Source of the DNA: Hydractinia symbiolongicarpus
Lineage: Eukaryota > Cnidaria > Hydrozoa > Anthoathecata > Hydractiniidae
DNA length: 64,000 nt
Assembly (NCBI RefSeq): GCF_029227915.1
Contig: NC_079886.1
Coordinates: 8,866,001 to 8,930,000, forward strand
Direction: 5' to 3'
Numbering within the stretch: position 1 is the stretch's first letter; each line of letters opens with the position of its first letter. Of the stretch, positions 33,861 to 44,560 are shown piece after piece. Below the pieces are notes generated by a model. That model was not told where the DNA came from. It saw nothing but the letters and a program-made list of their open reading frames with translations, and made no database searches. The translations under genes and the position numbers were made by a program.

Positions 33861-36506
33861 ATGTTGTTTTTATTTCTATTTCTTGCAGTATTTTATTGCG
33901 CGGCAGGTATTGTATTTATGGTATTTCTTTATTTCCTTATTTTTATTTGACATTTCATGCATTTTATTTGTTTGCAATTCAGTTTTATAAGATTGTTCTT
34001 TAGTACAGGCCATACCAAAACACTTCACTGGCTGATTTGAGAAAATTTGGGGGGTTCATAATACCAGTGGGATAAAATTATTTTTCTAATATTTTATGAA
34101 TTATTGTCATTTGAGAGAATCAAGAAGTAAACAAGAAATACTGCGTCCTGAGAGAGTAAAAAACTTTATTTTCTGTAATATAAAAAAAACAAAACAAAAC
34201 AAAAAACCACTATTTCGCTCCAGAGAGGTGAAGACATCATGTAGAAATGGTTTGTAGCTAGTATTGAAGGTGAAAAAATTTATCAAAAATCAAAATAATG
34301 ATGTCTCATTAACCGCAAAACCAACCATTTCTAAAAACGCCGTTTTAACCATACCGTAAGGGAAAAAGTACACTTTAATCGCAAAGCGCGACGTACTTAG
34401 CGTTGCGCAGTTGTACGTCGAAGCGGCACAATATCCACTGGAAACAAAAATGCGCGCACAAGCCCAAAATGTCGGCGACTTAAGCAGATTCATTGGTCGA
34501 AAGAGAAAAGCACTCTTAAATTTTGCGCAATATTGAAACTTTAAAACGTGCGCGTTGAACCGACGTAATAAAAGATAGAAGTGGACTTTTCCCTTAATGA
34601 TACGAAACAACATTTCTCATACCGTCCGGACTATGCCAGTGAAGTCACACTACCTGGCAAATTATTTAGCCTGTGTATACTTTAGATGCAACGACTTGTG
34701 ATCCAGACTATCAGAAAATTGGTTGTTTTAAAAGAACACCAACTCTATTACACGATTTGTTGGTGAATGATCGAGACCCTACTCATGCTAACTTCTCTGG
34801 ACAACTTATCAATTGGAACGACTATGGAAATTATCTACACAGGTAAAGCTGTGAATTTTGATCTAAAATCAATTTTGTATTATTTGTGAAAAAGGATTAA
34901 AGATTTTTCTAAAATAATTGTTTTTAGCAGTTTTCTATCGGGACATATCGATTTTGTTTTATCGCGATTCTGTCTTTTAGCTTAGCATGTAAATGCTCAG
35001 AGAAAGTATCACTATCGATTTTATTTTATCGCGATTCTGTATTTGATCTTAGCATGTAAATGCTCAGGGAAAGTACGAAAGTATCACTATCGATTTTGTT
35101 TTATCGCGATTCTGTCTTTTAGCTTAGCATGTAAATGCTCAGAGAAAGTATCACTATCGATTTTATTTTATCGCGATTCTGTCTTTTAGCTTAGCATGTA
35201 AATGCTCAGGGAAAGTACGAAAGTAGTACTATCGATTTTATTTTATCGCGATTCTGTCTTTTAGCTTAGCATGTAAATGCTCAGAGAAAGTACGAAAGTA
35301 TCACTATCGATTTTATTTTATCGCGATTCTGTCTTTTAGCTTAGCATGTAAATGCTCAGGGAAAGTACGAAAGTATTACTATCGATTTTATTTTATCGCG
35401 ATTCTGTCTTTTAGCTTAGCATGTAAATGCTCAGGGAAAGTACGAAAGTAGTACTATCGATTTTATTTTATCGCGATTCTGTCTTTTAGCTTAGCATGTA
35501 AATGCTCAGAGAAAGTACGAAAGTATCACTATCGATTTTATTTTATCGCGATTCTGTCTTTTAGCTTAGCATGTAAATGCTCAGAGAAAGTCTCACTATC
35601 GATTTTATTTTATCGCGATTCTGTCTTTTAGCTTAGCATGTAAATGCTCAGGGAAAGTACGAAAGTATCACTATCAATTTTATTTTATCGCGATTCTGTC
35701 TTTTAGCTTAGCATGTAGATGCTCAGAGAAAGTACGAAAGTATCACTATCGATTTTTTGCAATTGGTTTCTACGGCGAGTGCTTCGCAGGTCATGACTCG
35801 TCAATGTTTGAGCAAATGTTAAAGACAGGTCTGCTTGCATCGCAAGATTGCGTTGATGGAGAGTACGCACCCTGTGATCAATTCTCGCCGATGGAGTGCA
35901 GTGGTAAAGGACATTCAGAATACATCTACAAACTTAACAACCCTCGTAAGTTTGATTGTATTTGGTGAATCGAGACATCAGCCGCCAAACTTAATTCATA
36001 GAGCTCTTTGTTTTTGCCTATACTGCACAACACTCGATTTATAAAAGCACGGGAAAATCGCGTTTTTGTAATTTCGTAGATCCTAAAAACGCGAGAAGGG
36101 TTATTTTTCTGTGCCTTACAACCTTTTTAACATCATAAAACCTAAACATACGAACACGTAAGGCTGCAATAACGATGTCATTATTTTCTACAGGACCTTT
36201 ATGGGGTCGTGAAATAAGTCACCTGTGAGCATAGTTCCTTACCATTAAATATTCATTATTTTCAATTTACCAGCCGTTCGATGTGACTTAAAGCCTGGTG
36301 ATGGCGTTGGGAGTGGCGAGATATCAATTGGAATAAAAGGTTCTCTTAAGGAATGCATCGATGCTTGTTTGGACTTGAAAGATGAATTTCCAGACGTGAA
36401 TGGTGTTACAATACTTTCGTCGGGTGTAGCAGAATGCTTTTGTGAGCGGGGTCAAACAGGACGAAATTCCTCCCCAAGATGGAGAAATTGTTTACTTGAG
36501 ATGTAA
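33861..36506 (+). CDS. Secreted two-domain cysteine-rich protein (GFYGEC family), copy 1
   Basis: Four exons: 33861-33906, 34686-34842, 35707-35945, 36274-36506 (224 aa). Intron phases are 1, 2, 1. Signal peptide MLFLFLFLAVFYCAA. The N-terminal domain spans exons 2 and 3: C-x6-GCF, NDRDPTHANFSG, NWNDYG, then LACRCSEK, FAIGFYGECFAG and ECSGKGHSEYIY. The C-terminal domain (148-224) has C.LKPGDGVG, ECIDACLDLK, FPDVNGVTI, CFCERGQTGRN and W..C, resembling the paralog's last exon. This combination recurs in uncharacterised secreted cnidarian proteins (from memory). I know of no assigned activity, though the conserved cysteines suggest an extracellular lectin- or matrix-like fold. Intron 2 contains ten partial copies of the start of exon 3 with their acceptors, so the exon 3 start is chosen because only the 35707 copy continues into GFYGEC. 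An AATAAA lies at 36528. Confidence 0.85.
34290..34640. other. GC-richer block in intron 1 of copy 1
   Basis: This segment is richer in CpG (GCGCG, ACGTCG) than its surroundings and is open on the minus strand for 107 codons. I recognise no domain and suspect a dispersed repeat rather than a gene. Confidence 0.3.
34945..35756 (+). repeat. Eleven-unit tandem array of a splice acceptor plus partial exon
   Basis: Units start (exon side) at 34981, 35048, 35123, 35190, 35265, 35340, 35415, 35490, 35565, 35632 and 35707. Spacing is 75 bp, or 67 bp where ACGAAAGT is deleted. Each unit holds TTCTGTCTTTTAG then CTTAGCATGTAAATGCTCAG and about 30 more exon-like bases; copy 2 has a degraded acceptor (ATTTGATCTTAG). 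The last unit is the real start of exon 3. Confidence 0.95.
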
Positions 36507-36533
36507 ATATGTTATTTGAAATGTAAAAATAAA

Positions 36534-37610
36534 AAAAACGCTAAGTTTAGTTTTTTATTCATAACTTTTTACATCATTCGAAGAAGCACAAATCCAAACG
36601 ACAGAAAAATATTTACTCTAACTGCTTTTTGTTACGTTGTATAGTGTTGTCTACAACACTGTTCATTGTTAGAATAAAAGTCAATTTTCAAGATCACACC
36701 CACAAACAAATTTTTACGACTTATGACTTACGGCTTATGGCTTACGGCTTACAGCTTACAACTTACAACTTACAACTTACAACTTACGGCTTACGGCTTA
36801 CCCTTTACGTTTTACGAGAGGACTCTTCAAGATTATTACCCGACTTTAAACGTAAAAAGGGCTAAAAAAATTTTTACACGCTCGAACTTAAAAATATTTC
36901 CTGTGGTCTTATTTTTTATCTGTCGTTAATCTTTCATCGCATTTTTTTTTCGATTGTTTGAATATTCGTTCTCGTTTCGGCCGTTCGCGTAAAAAACTAT
37001 TTTTTATAGAGCAAAAAATAAAAATAACTTCAGTAATAAAAATTCAAGGTTTTAACAGTACTTGCGAGAGAGTGAAGGAGCAACCCTTTTTTATAACCTT
37101 CCATGTGCGCATGCACATGTTCCAACACTTTTTGCATAATCTCCAAATAATTAAAAACTATGCCTCCGCAATGTGAACCACATTAAAGAAATGTAAAGAC
37201 GTTATGTACATCCGATCTTCATAGACGGTGTTTTTTGGAGTTAGGCTGGTTAAGCGATTAACTGAGGCTTGTTATAAGGCTTCTGATTCTGTGTTTCCCA
37301 CTGCAATTTCTGTATTGTGGTGAACATTACAACATTTGAGTTATCAAGTTTCAGGAAAACGTTAATCAGTGTCTGTTACATAGTATTTACAGCTCCTCGC
37401 AAACAAAGGTCATATATTCAGGTCCCATTAAAATAAAACATTGCAATATTTACTTATTTAAACAGGTTCTCAAATAAATTGTTTATTTTTTGTGAGGAGT
37501 ACAAACAAAAACAGAAATATATTTTATTGCTACGCTATCGCAAACATACGTGGTTACTTCAGTTGGAAACAAATTGCATCGAGGTTAAGCTTTCTTCTTC
37601 GCTGATCATT
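36534..37610. other. Intergenic between the two GFYGEC genes
   Basis: Contains the 7-bp minisatellite at 36718-36800. The rest is AT-rich without exon-like frames. Confidence 0.4.
36718..36800 (+). repeat. 7-bp minisatellite (CTTACRR)
   Basis: About eleven units of CTTACGG, CTTATGG, CTTACAG and CTTACAA in tandem. Confidence 0.85.
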
Positions 37611-37615
37611 TTAGG

Positions 37616-40600
37616 ATGTTAACCAAATTTTTCATTGTATCGTGTCTAACCTTTTTCAAGTTCACAGGTAAGGTTAACTAATGTATTAATTATACCGAGG
37701 GAGTTATTTTTTACACCAAATTTGCCTGTCTTCTTCGGTTCGGGCTTCGGTCTCTTATATATGCTTTACCATGCCGAGCCGAACTCACACATTTTTCACT
37801 GAGCTCCACTTGGCACATCTTATAAAGCCAATAGCTAGCCGTGCTGAACTGAGTCGTGTCACACAGCTGACCTAACTATGCCGCACGCTTAGATACGGCT
37901 TAGCTCGACTGTATAAAACCAAATGCCGAACCGAGCTGTAGCATGCGTACGTATAACGTTGTATATCTGTTTATGCAGCAACAAATTTTTATTAAAGACG
38001 ACTGCTATCTTAGCAGTTTACGTGCTGTTTAGTAAGGCCCAGTTAACGGTATGCTGAGTCAAATAGAACTGAGTCGTGCTGATAATTTGCTTTGCGTATT
38101 CTAAAAAGAATATTTTTATGTTAAGCTATATAAAACACGTTTTTGTCAATTTGATAACATGGTTAGTTAGTTACAAACGGGATTCTAAATATATTCTTGT
38201 TTTTATTAACGCAGTTAGCAGGTATAATATAACAATTGGTGGTTATAAAAAAATTCTGAATACCTTCATTTTATTTTTAACCCTGTTGTAAAGGGTATCG
38301 TTTTATAAGAGGGGGGGAGAGGACCTCCATTAAATTTAATGAAGGACAAACGCTATTACTGTGAAACTTGGCACAGTAACTTTAACCAAAATAGAAGAAA
38401 TGATTTTGCATCAAAAATTAATGTTTACGATTATTTTTTGCTGATGTCATCATTTTCTCTATCTTTTCCCTTCATATTTGCCTAATTTCAAGGACAAATA
38501 TAATTAAAACAGAAGAAATGCTTTTTTCACTTTATGTTAGAAGTGTCATTAGTATAAAAGAAATTCCTCTTAGCTCCGAGAAAATTTAAAAAGATCCCAC
38601 TTCTGTTTTAGTAGTGGAAGTAAAACTTTCCACATCTTCTTGTAATAGGGAAAAAGTAAAAGTCGTAAAGATTTCTACTCAAACCTCATTTAAAACCAAT
38701 TTTTTTGAAAATAAACCCATGGGGTGGTGAAATAACCACACCTCCACGCCCCAAACAAAAAAGGCCCCCTCCCAAAAAATAGGTTTGGCCCTATTCGGGC
38801 TAGGCTAGGAAACGGGATTAAAATAATTCCACCCCTTCCAACTTTTTTGTAATAACTACTAACGCGTGTCGCTTTAGTAGTCGAAATTTGTTGACTTTTA
38901 ATCGTTTTTAATTATTTTCCGGACAGTCAAAATATTGTTGATATGACGTCACATATGTTGTCAAGCTGATTCATCTGTAAGCAGAAGGTCAGAAAAAAAT
39001 GGGTCAAACATTTTTCTTCTTCTTCAAATCTCCTTATCAACAGTTGAAAAGTCATATTTTAGTCCTTTAAGTTCCTAGCAAGTAATCTTACAAAGCCCCT
39101 AAGAAGCCCGGCTTGAATAGGTAAGACGGTCTGAATAACAGAAGAATTTAAAAAATAACGAATCCTTTAGATTACCATAACACTATACAAGAGTTCATGT
39201 GTAATGTTGCATGACAAAAAAATTCATAACTCAAAACATTAAACTTCTTAACGTCCTAGAAAGATAAAAGGCGTTACCTTCTCGCAAATTATTTTTTCAT
39301 TAGAAATCAGCTAATAATTATTTTTGACAAAGAAAATATATGATCAATAAAGCCAACATATTTTCAAGATAAGCTTGAAGTGGAAGTCAAATTTACAATG
39401 TTATTTTACAGACGTGCTACTCGTTTCCATTTGACTAAATGTTTTGCTATAGCGCAAAAAGATCGCGAGTTTTTTTATTTTCCCGTGCGCACTTGGTGAA
39501 ATTCTTTAACATCAGTATTTTAAGCGCAGTCGTAAAAAGCGCCATGATATCAACAACATTGCATTTTCTTGTAATTTCCACTATTCTTTCCAAGGAAAAT
39601 ACTTGTTATATTCTAGCTGCGACTACCTGTGAACGACACTATGAGAAAGTAGGATGCTTCCATCGACAGTACAAGCTACTACCAGATCTTATTGTCAACG
39701 ATCGAGACGTGACACATCAGAATTACTCTGGAGTTGAGATTGATTGGAATAATACAGAAAGTTCCCTACACAGGTAATCAGGCATTTTTTTAAGGGAAAA
39801 TTATAATAAGTGTTTGTTTGTTGTTTACAAGCGGGAATTATGTTAAAGCATAAACCAGATTAATTTGAAATTTGTTTCGATTAAGTTAGACTAAATGATA
39901 AGCATTTCTTTCCTTAAAACGCGAAGGTTAAAGTTAAGAAATAATTGAACTGTTTGGAACAGAACATGAGCATGCCTATTATTAATTCAGTTTAGCCTGT
40001 CGTTGTTCTGATAAAGCCAGAGGCTTCTATCCTTACTTTTCTATCGGTTTTTATGGCGAATGTTGGGCTGGAACTGATTTGAAATTGTATAACATCGTCA
40101 TCAATTCTGATGACCAACGGACAGACAAATGTGTCACTGGTGCGAATCTATCAAAATGCAACGATGTAGATGACAGAGAATGTGCTGGAAAAGGATTTAT
40201 CGAATACATTTACTTTGTCAAAGGTAAAAATAATATTAAGCAATGGACTATAGCAGTTGTTTAATTTTTATTTTGCGATGAAAGTAGGTCCTCGTATTTA
40301 GCCCCACCTAGCTTAATCCACATAATAAATATAAATATATTTTTTTACTACTTTAATTTATATATACTAAGTCGTATAAAGTTAGACAAGAGATAATAAG
40401 ATTTTTCTTCTTCTAGATATTCCTGCGCCAAAAACAACACAAATTACTTCTACCAAAGAAATAAAGACGGGCGCTTCGACAACACACACTAAAGTACCAA
40501 CACAGCGCCCTGAAACTGATGCACCAACACAACGCCCTGATACTGATGCACCAACACAACTCCCTGATACTGATGCACCAACACAACGCCCTGATACTGA

Positions 40601-41520
40601 TGCACCAACACAACGCCCTGATACTGATGCACCAACACAACTCCCTGATACTGATGCACCAACACAACGCCCTGATACTGATGCACCAACACAACGCCCT
40701 GATACTGATGCACCAACACAACGCCCTGATACTGATGCACCAACACAACGCCCTGATACTGATGCACCAACACAACTCCCTGATACTGATGCACCAACAC
40801 AACGCCCTGATACTGATGCACCAACACAACGCCCTGATACTGATGCACCAACACAACGCCCTGATACTGATGCACCAACACAACGCCCTGATACTGATGC
40901 ACCAACACAACTCCCTGATACTGATGCACCAACACAACGCCCTGATACTGATGCACCAACACAACGCCCTGATACTGATGCACCAACACAGCGTCCTAAT
41001 ACTGATGCACCAACAAGACATCCAGCAACAACAGTTGCTGTAGAGACTACAGTATTAATGTGCAGCACTACCTCACAAGAGGAGACGAAGCCAACTACAC
41101 CAAGTAAAGCTAACTTCTTTAGTTGTACCAGATAGTTGTGTTTCCTACGTAAAGTTCACGTCGCAATTATACGAAGGCATTTGAAAAGTTTGTAAAAACA
41201 TATTTTCTTTCAGTCTCACTATAAATAAATTTAGTGGAATAAGAACGTTTGCCAATATGTTTTACATTTTATATTTTTATTTAGGCGTTCATTGTGAGTG
41301 GACATACGGTAAGGGCATCGGAGGGCCAAAAGTTTTCACAGAGCCGGTTCACACCCGCGCAGAATGCATCAATGCCTGCTTAAAACTTAAAAGTACGTAT
41401 CCGGATATAAATGGGGCCACAGTCCCTGCAATGACTATGATAAAATTTAGATGTCGGTGCGAAAGAAGAATGTCTAGCAGAAATAGAAATGCGAAATGGT
41501 TAAGCTGCTATTTTAAATAA
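37616..41520 (+). CDS. Secreted two-domain cysteine-rich protein (GFYGEC family) with a Pro/Thr repeat exon, copy 2
   Basis: Five exons: 37616-37667, 39617-39773, 39991-40223, 40417-41103, 41285-41520 (454 aa). Signal peptide MLTKFFIVSCLTFFKFTA. The N-terminal domain matches copy 1: KVGCFHRQYK, VNDRDVTHQNYSG, DWNN, LACRCSDKAR, FSIGFYGECWAG, ECAGKGFIEYIY. Exon 4 is absent from copy 1. It encodes a Thr/Pro-rich stretch containing 18 units of a nine-residue APTQ(R/L)PDTD repeat (about residues 180-342), as in heavily O-glycosylated mucin spacers. The last exon matches the C-terminal domain of copy 1 (ECINACLKLK, YPDINGATV, CRCERR). It lies directly downstream of copy 1 in the same orientation with the same intron phases, so this is a tandem duplication followed by gain of the repeat exon. 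Function unknown; extracellular, probably glycosylated. An ATG at 39545, in frame with exon 2, offers an alternative start. Confidence 0.85.
37690..39540. other. Large intron 1 of copy 2, no other gene seen
   Basis: Contains GCCGAAC/GAGCTG-type repeated words (37740-37950), suggesting a decayed repeat, and a CT/GA-rich patch near 38310. No coding exon was recognised. Confidence 0.35.
40513..41003 (+). repeat. 27-bp coding tandem repeat (18 units) within exon 4 of copy 2
   Basis: Unit GATGCACCAACACAACGCCC plus TGATACT, in frame. One codon alternates between CGC (Arg) and CTC (Leu). Leu units occur every five units in the second half, showing higher-order duplication of ~135 bp blocks. The array is open in several other frames, which are artefacts. 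Confidence 0.95.
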
Positions 41521-44500
41521 ATAGAGAAAAATACTTGTTTGTACTCGTTATAAAGAAAAATGGTCACTTTATGTTAGTAACTTTTAAGACAATACCATCG
41601 AGCCTTAATGTGCCAGTAAACATTTCTGCTGGTGGTAACTGGAAGGCATGGCACCAAAATGATCACCCTTTTCGTTTGTCATTCCCTCTCCTATGCGGTA
41701 CGCTTCTTCTAGCATGTATAAGACAGGTAGTTAACGTTTATAAGAAAGATGGACAATAATCTGACCAGTTTAACCGTGAAGGTCATATAGTCATGATTGA
41801 GCGTCCCGAAGGTCAACGTCGTTGAAGCAAAAACTTTAATATCTAAGTTAAAAAAGAGCTATCAACTTAAAGGTAATATGAAGTGCTTTCAATTGAATGA
41901 ACTTAGTTTAAAAGTTTTGTATTAGCAGCATGAACTAAAGAGTTTTGAACATAAATTATAGATTCTGAGAGAAAACTGCAGAAACACCCATATTAAAAAT
42001 AAAGGTAACGGATGAAGGGGTAATTGGTGTAGAAATATCTTAAGTTAAAGTGGACAAATGCAATGGCTAAGGATTTATAAAATGTTTTAAAAAGAATGAA
42101 GGTTTGCATGAAATTCATTTTGGGTTTTTTTTATCTAAACAAACCGCAGCAATACGAAGAAGTAAGAGGAATACTCATGAAAAATTATGTTGGTTAATAT
42201 ATAGGTTCAAATGTTGCTTCAAATGATTATAATGCTGGAGATGCTGCTACTATAAAGGTGTTGAAAATTAATTATAATATACCTGAAGTAATTCCACTTT
42301 CTCCACTTTATCTTCCATATTTAATTTTTTAGCGCGCGTCTCCAAGGGTTTTTTGATCATTCAACATTGACTAGAACCAAATTAATACGCTAAAACATTG
42401 ACCAGAATCAAAATAATACGCTAAAACATTGACCAGAACCAAAACAATGCGCTTAAACATCGACCAGAAGCAAAACAATACGCTAAAACATTGACCAGAA
42501 TCAAAACAGTACGCTAAGACATTGACCTGAATTAAAACAATGCGCTAAAACATCGATCAGAGCGTTTTCAAACGCGAATTACCTTACGTATGCTATTTTC
42601 CCAGATTTTAAAATTTCTAATGACGTTAGAAAAAATGCTGACCTCAACAAGAAAATATTATTTAATTTACCTCTTTTAACTTTTGCTACAATCGTCCCAA
42701 GTCTTAGTTATCACTTTCTCAGAAATTATAAAATGTTGTCTTTTTACGACACAAGGAGTATATAAAATATAAGTTACATAAAGTATATAAAAATATGATT
42801 TTAAAGATACGTGAAAAGTCACTTATCTAGTTTTTTGTAACAATCCCACCACTGTATTCTTTTTAAAGATAACTAAGACACACTGAAAGTTGATGTTATT
42901 TAATCTGATGATAGCATCCAGTGAGTATTAGAATTGACATTTGTCACAATGTAGAAAAACTCTGTGTCTAATGCTACTGACGTCATCACTGTTAATTGGA
43001 TTTCTTAACAACTGATATTGTGGTGATAATTTGATAAAGGGCTGACAAAAATTTGTTGAAAGTTCGTTTAAGTAATAGAAACAATGCCTTGGGGAAGTTT
43101 ACAAATTGACGACTATGGAACTTTTTTACTCCTTGTATTGAGTAAACAAAACGATTGTTTATTACTTTGTTAATCTGGTCAGCACAAGTAATAACATCAC
43201 CAACTAATTAATACAGTATAATAAATAAAAATGCCGAAAGAAATAAAAAATCCTTCTTGTACGTTTACCTTAGAAAAATAATCTTATTTGCATGTTCGTG
43301 TCAGCATACTTTATGCATTGAAATCTGTTCTCTGTCTTTTTACTCATAAATATGTATGTTTTTTGAACTCTACCTTAGTTTTTGTAAAAACATCTTCTGC
43401 GTCCACATGTTTATCTGTAAGTTATAATTTTAGTCGAGTGTTGCACCACGTATGCAATCTTAGTATCTGACGTCGTATCGTGTAAGGTAAGTTAAGTTTC
43501 CGTCTTAATATCAAGTGAATTCAGTACGAAATAATATAGCTGTAAGGGTAATTTTATTCCGCGTGCTTTGAAAATACACACTGCTGGCGTGTCACAGTTA
43601 ATAAAGCATTTCTACTATGCTTTTATTCTTTGTAATCATAGCCAGATCCGTTTTGCTGTTTTACCTTTTAATTTTATTTTTTTTTTGAAGTTCTTAACTA
43701 AAGCGGAGTCTTATAAATCATACCGGTGTATTTGACCTTATTTTTCCAATCTACTTTGAGAGATTAAAGGTCCCATCGGACAGTTCTCAGGTTCATCAAC
43801 TTCATCGGGTAGAAATCGGGTTCAAAGCCGAAAAATTTACGGTTCTTTGAAAAAGGGATGTCTTGATGAAAAATGGTGGTGAAATTTACATTGAAAGAAA
43901 AAGTTCTGCGTTGCAGCGAGTTTTAACCATACATTGCAGCCGCAAAAATGTTGTATACTCAATTCTCACAGCAAGGCAGCATTAATGTGAACAAAAAAAC
44001 CAAAGGTAATGCAGAGACATGCCGCGCCGGACGGTAACTGCGTTCTCAGTGTGAATTTAGTCTGAAAATACGGTAGACTTTTAAATTTCAAAGTTAATTG
44101 ATGCGCAATAGCTGGCTGAATTTTTAAAGTAAAAGTAATTAATTTGTTTTTTTTCGAGACAAAATTGAGCTGTTAACCAACAGGGGTGCTAGACTTCGTT
44201 AAATGATGAATCGTCCTACACAGAAAATAGGGAAAATATCTCCAACAACGTTGATGTTTTTATGATGGCGTGTATTTTTCTCGCCTTACTTTATCGTGCG
44301 ATTGTTTGGAATCAAGTTGTGAATTAGTATTCATTTTAAAAAACATAAAATTTCACAAATAATTTTTTTTTCTCTATATTATAATACCCGTATACGTCTG
44401 TAGGCTGTCACGCAAAATTGTACTGCAAGTAGCGATCACCATCCTGTATAAAAAGGACAGGCGAACCCGTGGAGTTTTCCACGGGTCATCGACTAGTTTA

Positions 44501-44560
44501 TTAATATTTTCTGTACATCTGTAACATAATTTGAATTTTTTAACTTAAAACCACTTTATT
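41521..44560. other. Gene-poor region after copy 2
   Basis: AT-rich, with a 31-bp tandem repeat at 42363-42570 and a short GACCCGTGG-type hairpin near 44465-44490. No exon-like pattern was found. Confidence 0.4.
42363..42570. repeat. 31-bp tandem repeat, about seven units
   Basis: The unit contains ACATTGACCAGAATCAAAAC and AATACGCTAAA; copies differ by a few substitutions. Confidence 0.85.

Noticed and set aside
34290-34613. 107-residue minus-strand frame in intron 1 of GFYGEC copy 1
   Set aside because: Unrecognised and in a CpG-richer block that looks like a dispersed repeat; listed only as a block.
34945-35756. Possible CRISPR array (regular ~75-bp repeats)
   Set aside because: Repeats are contiguous without unique spacers, lie in a eukaryotic intron and match the neighbouring exon.
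40382-41068. Minus-strand 228-residue frame of GASVSGRCV repeats and other frames through the same DNA
   Set aside because: They overlap the 27-bp coding repeat of the + strand gene, whose frame is fixed by exons on both sides with matching phase.
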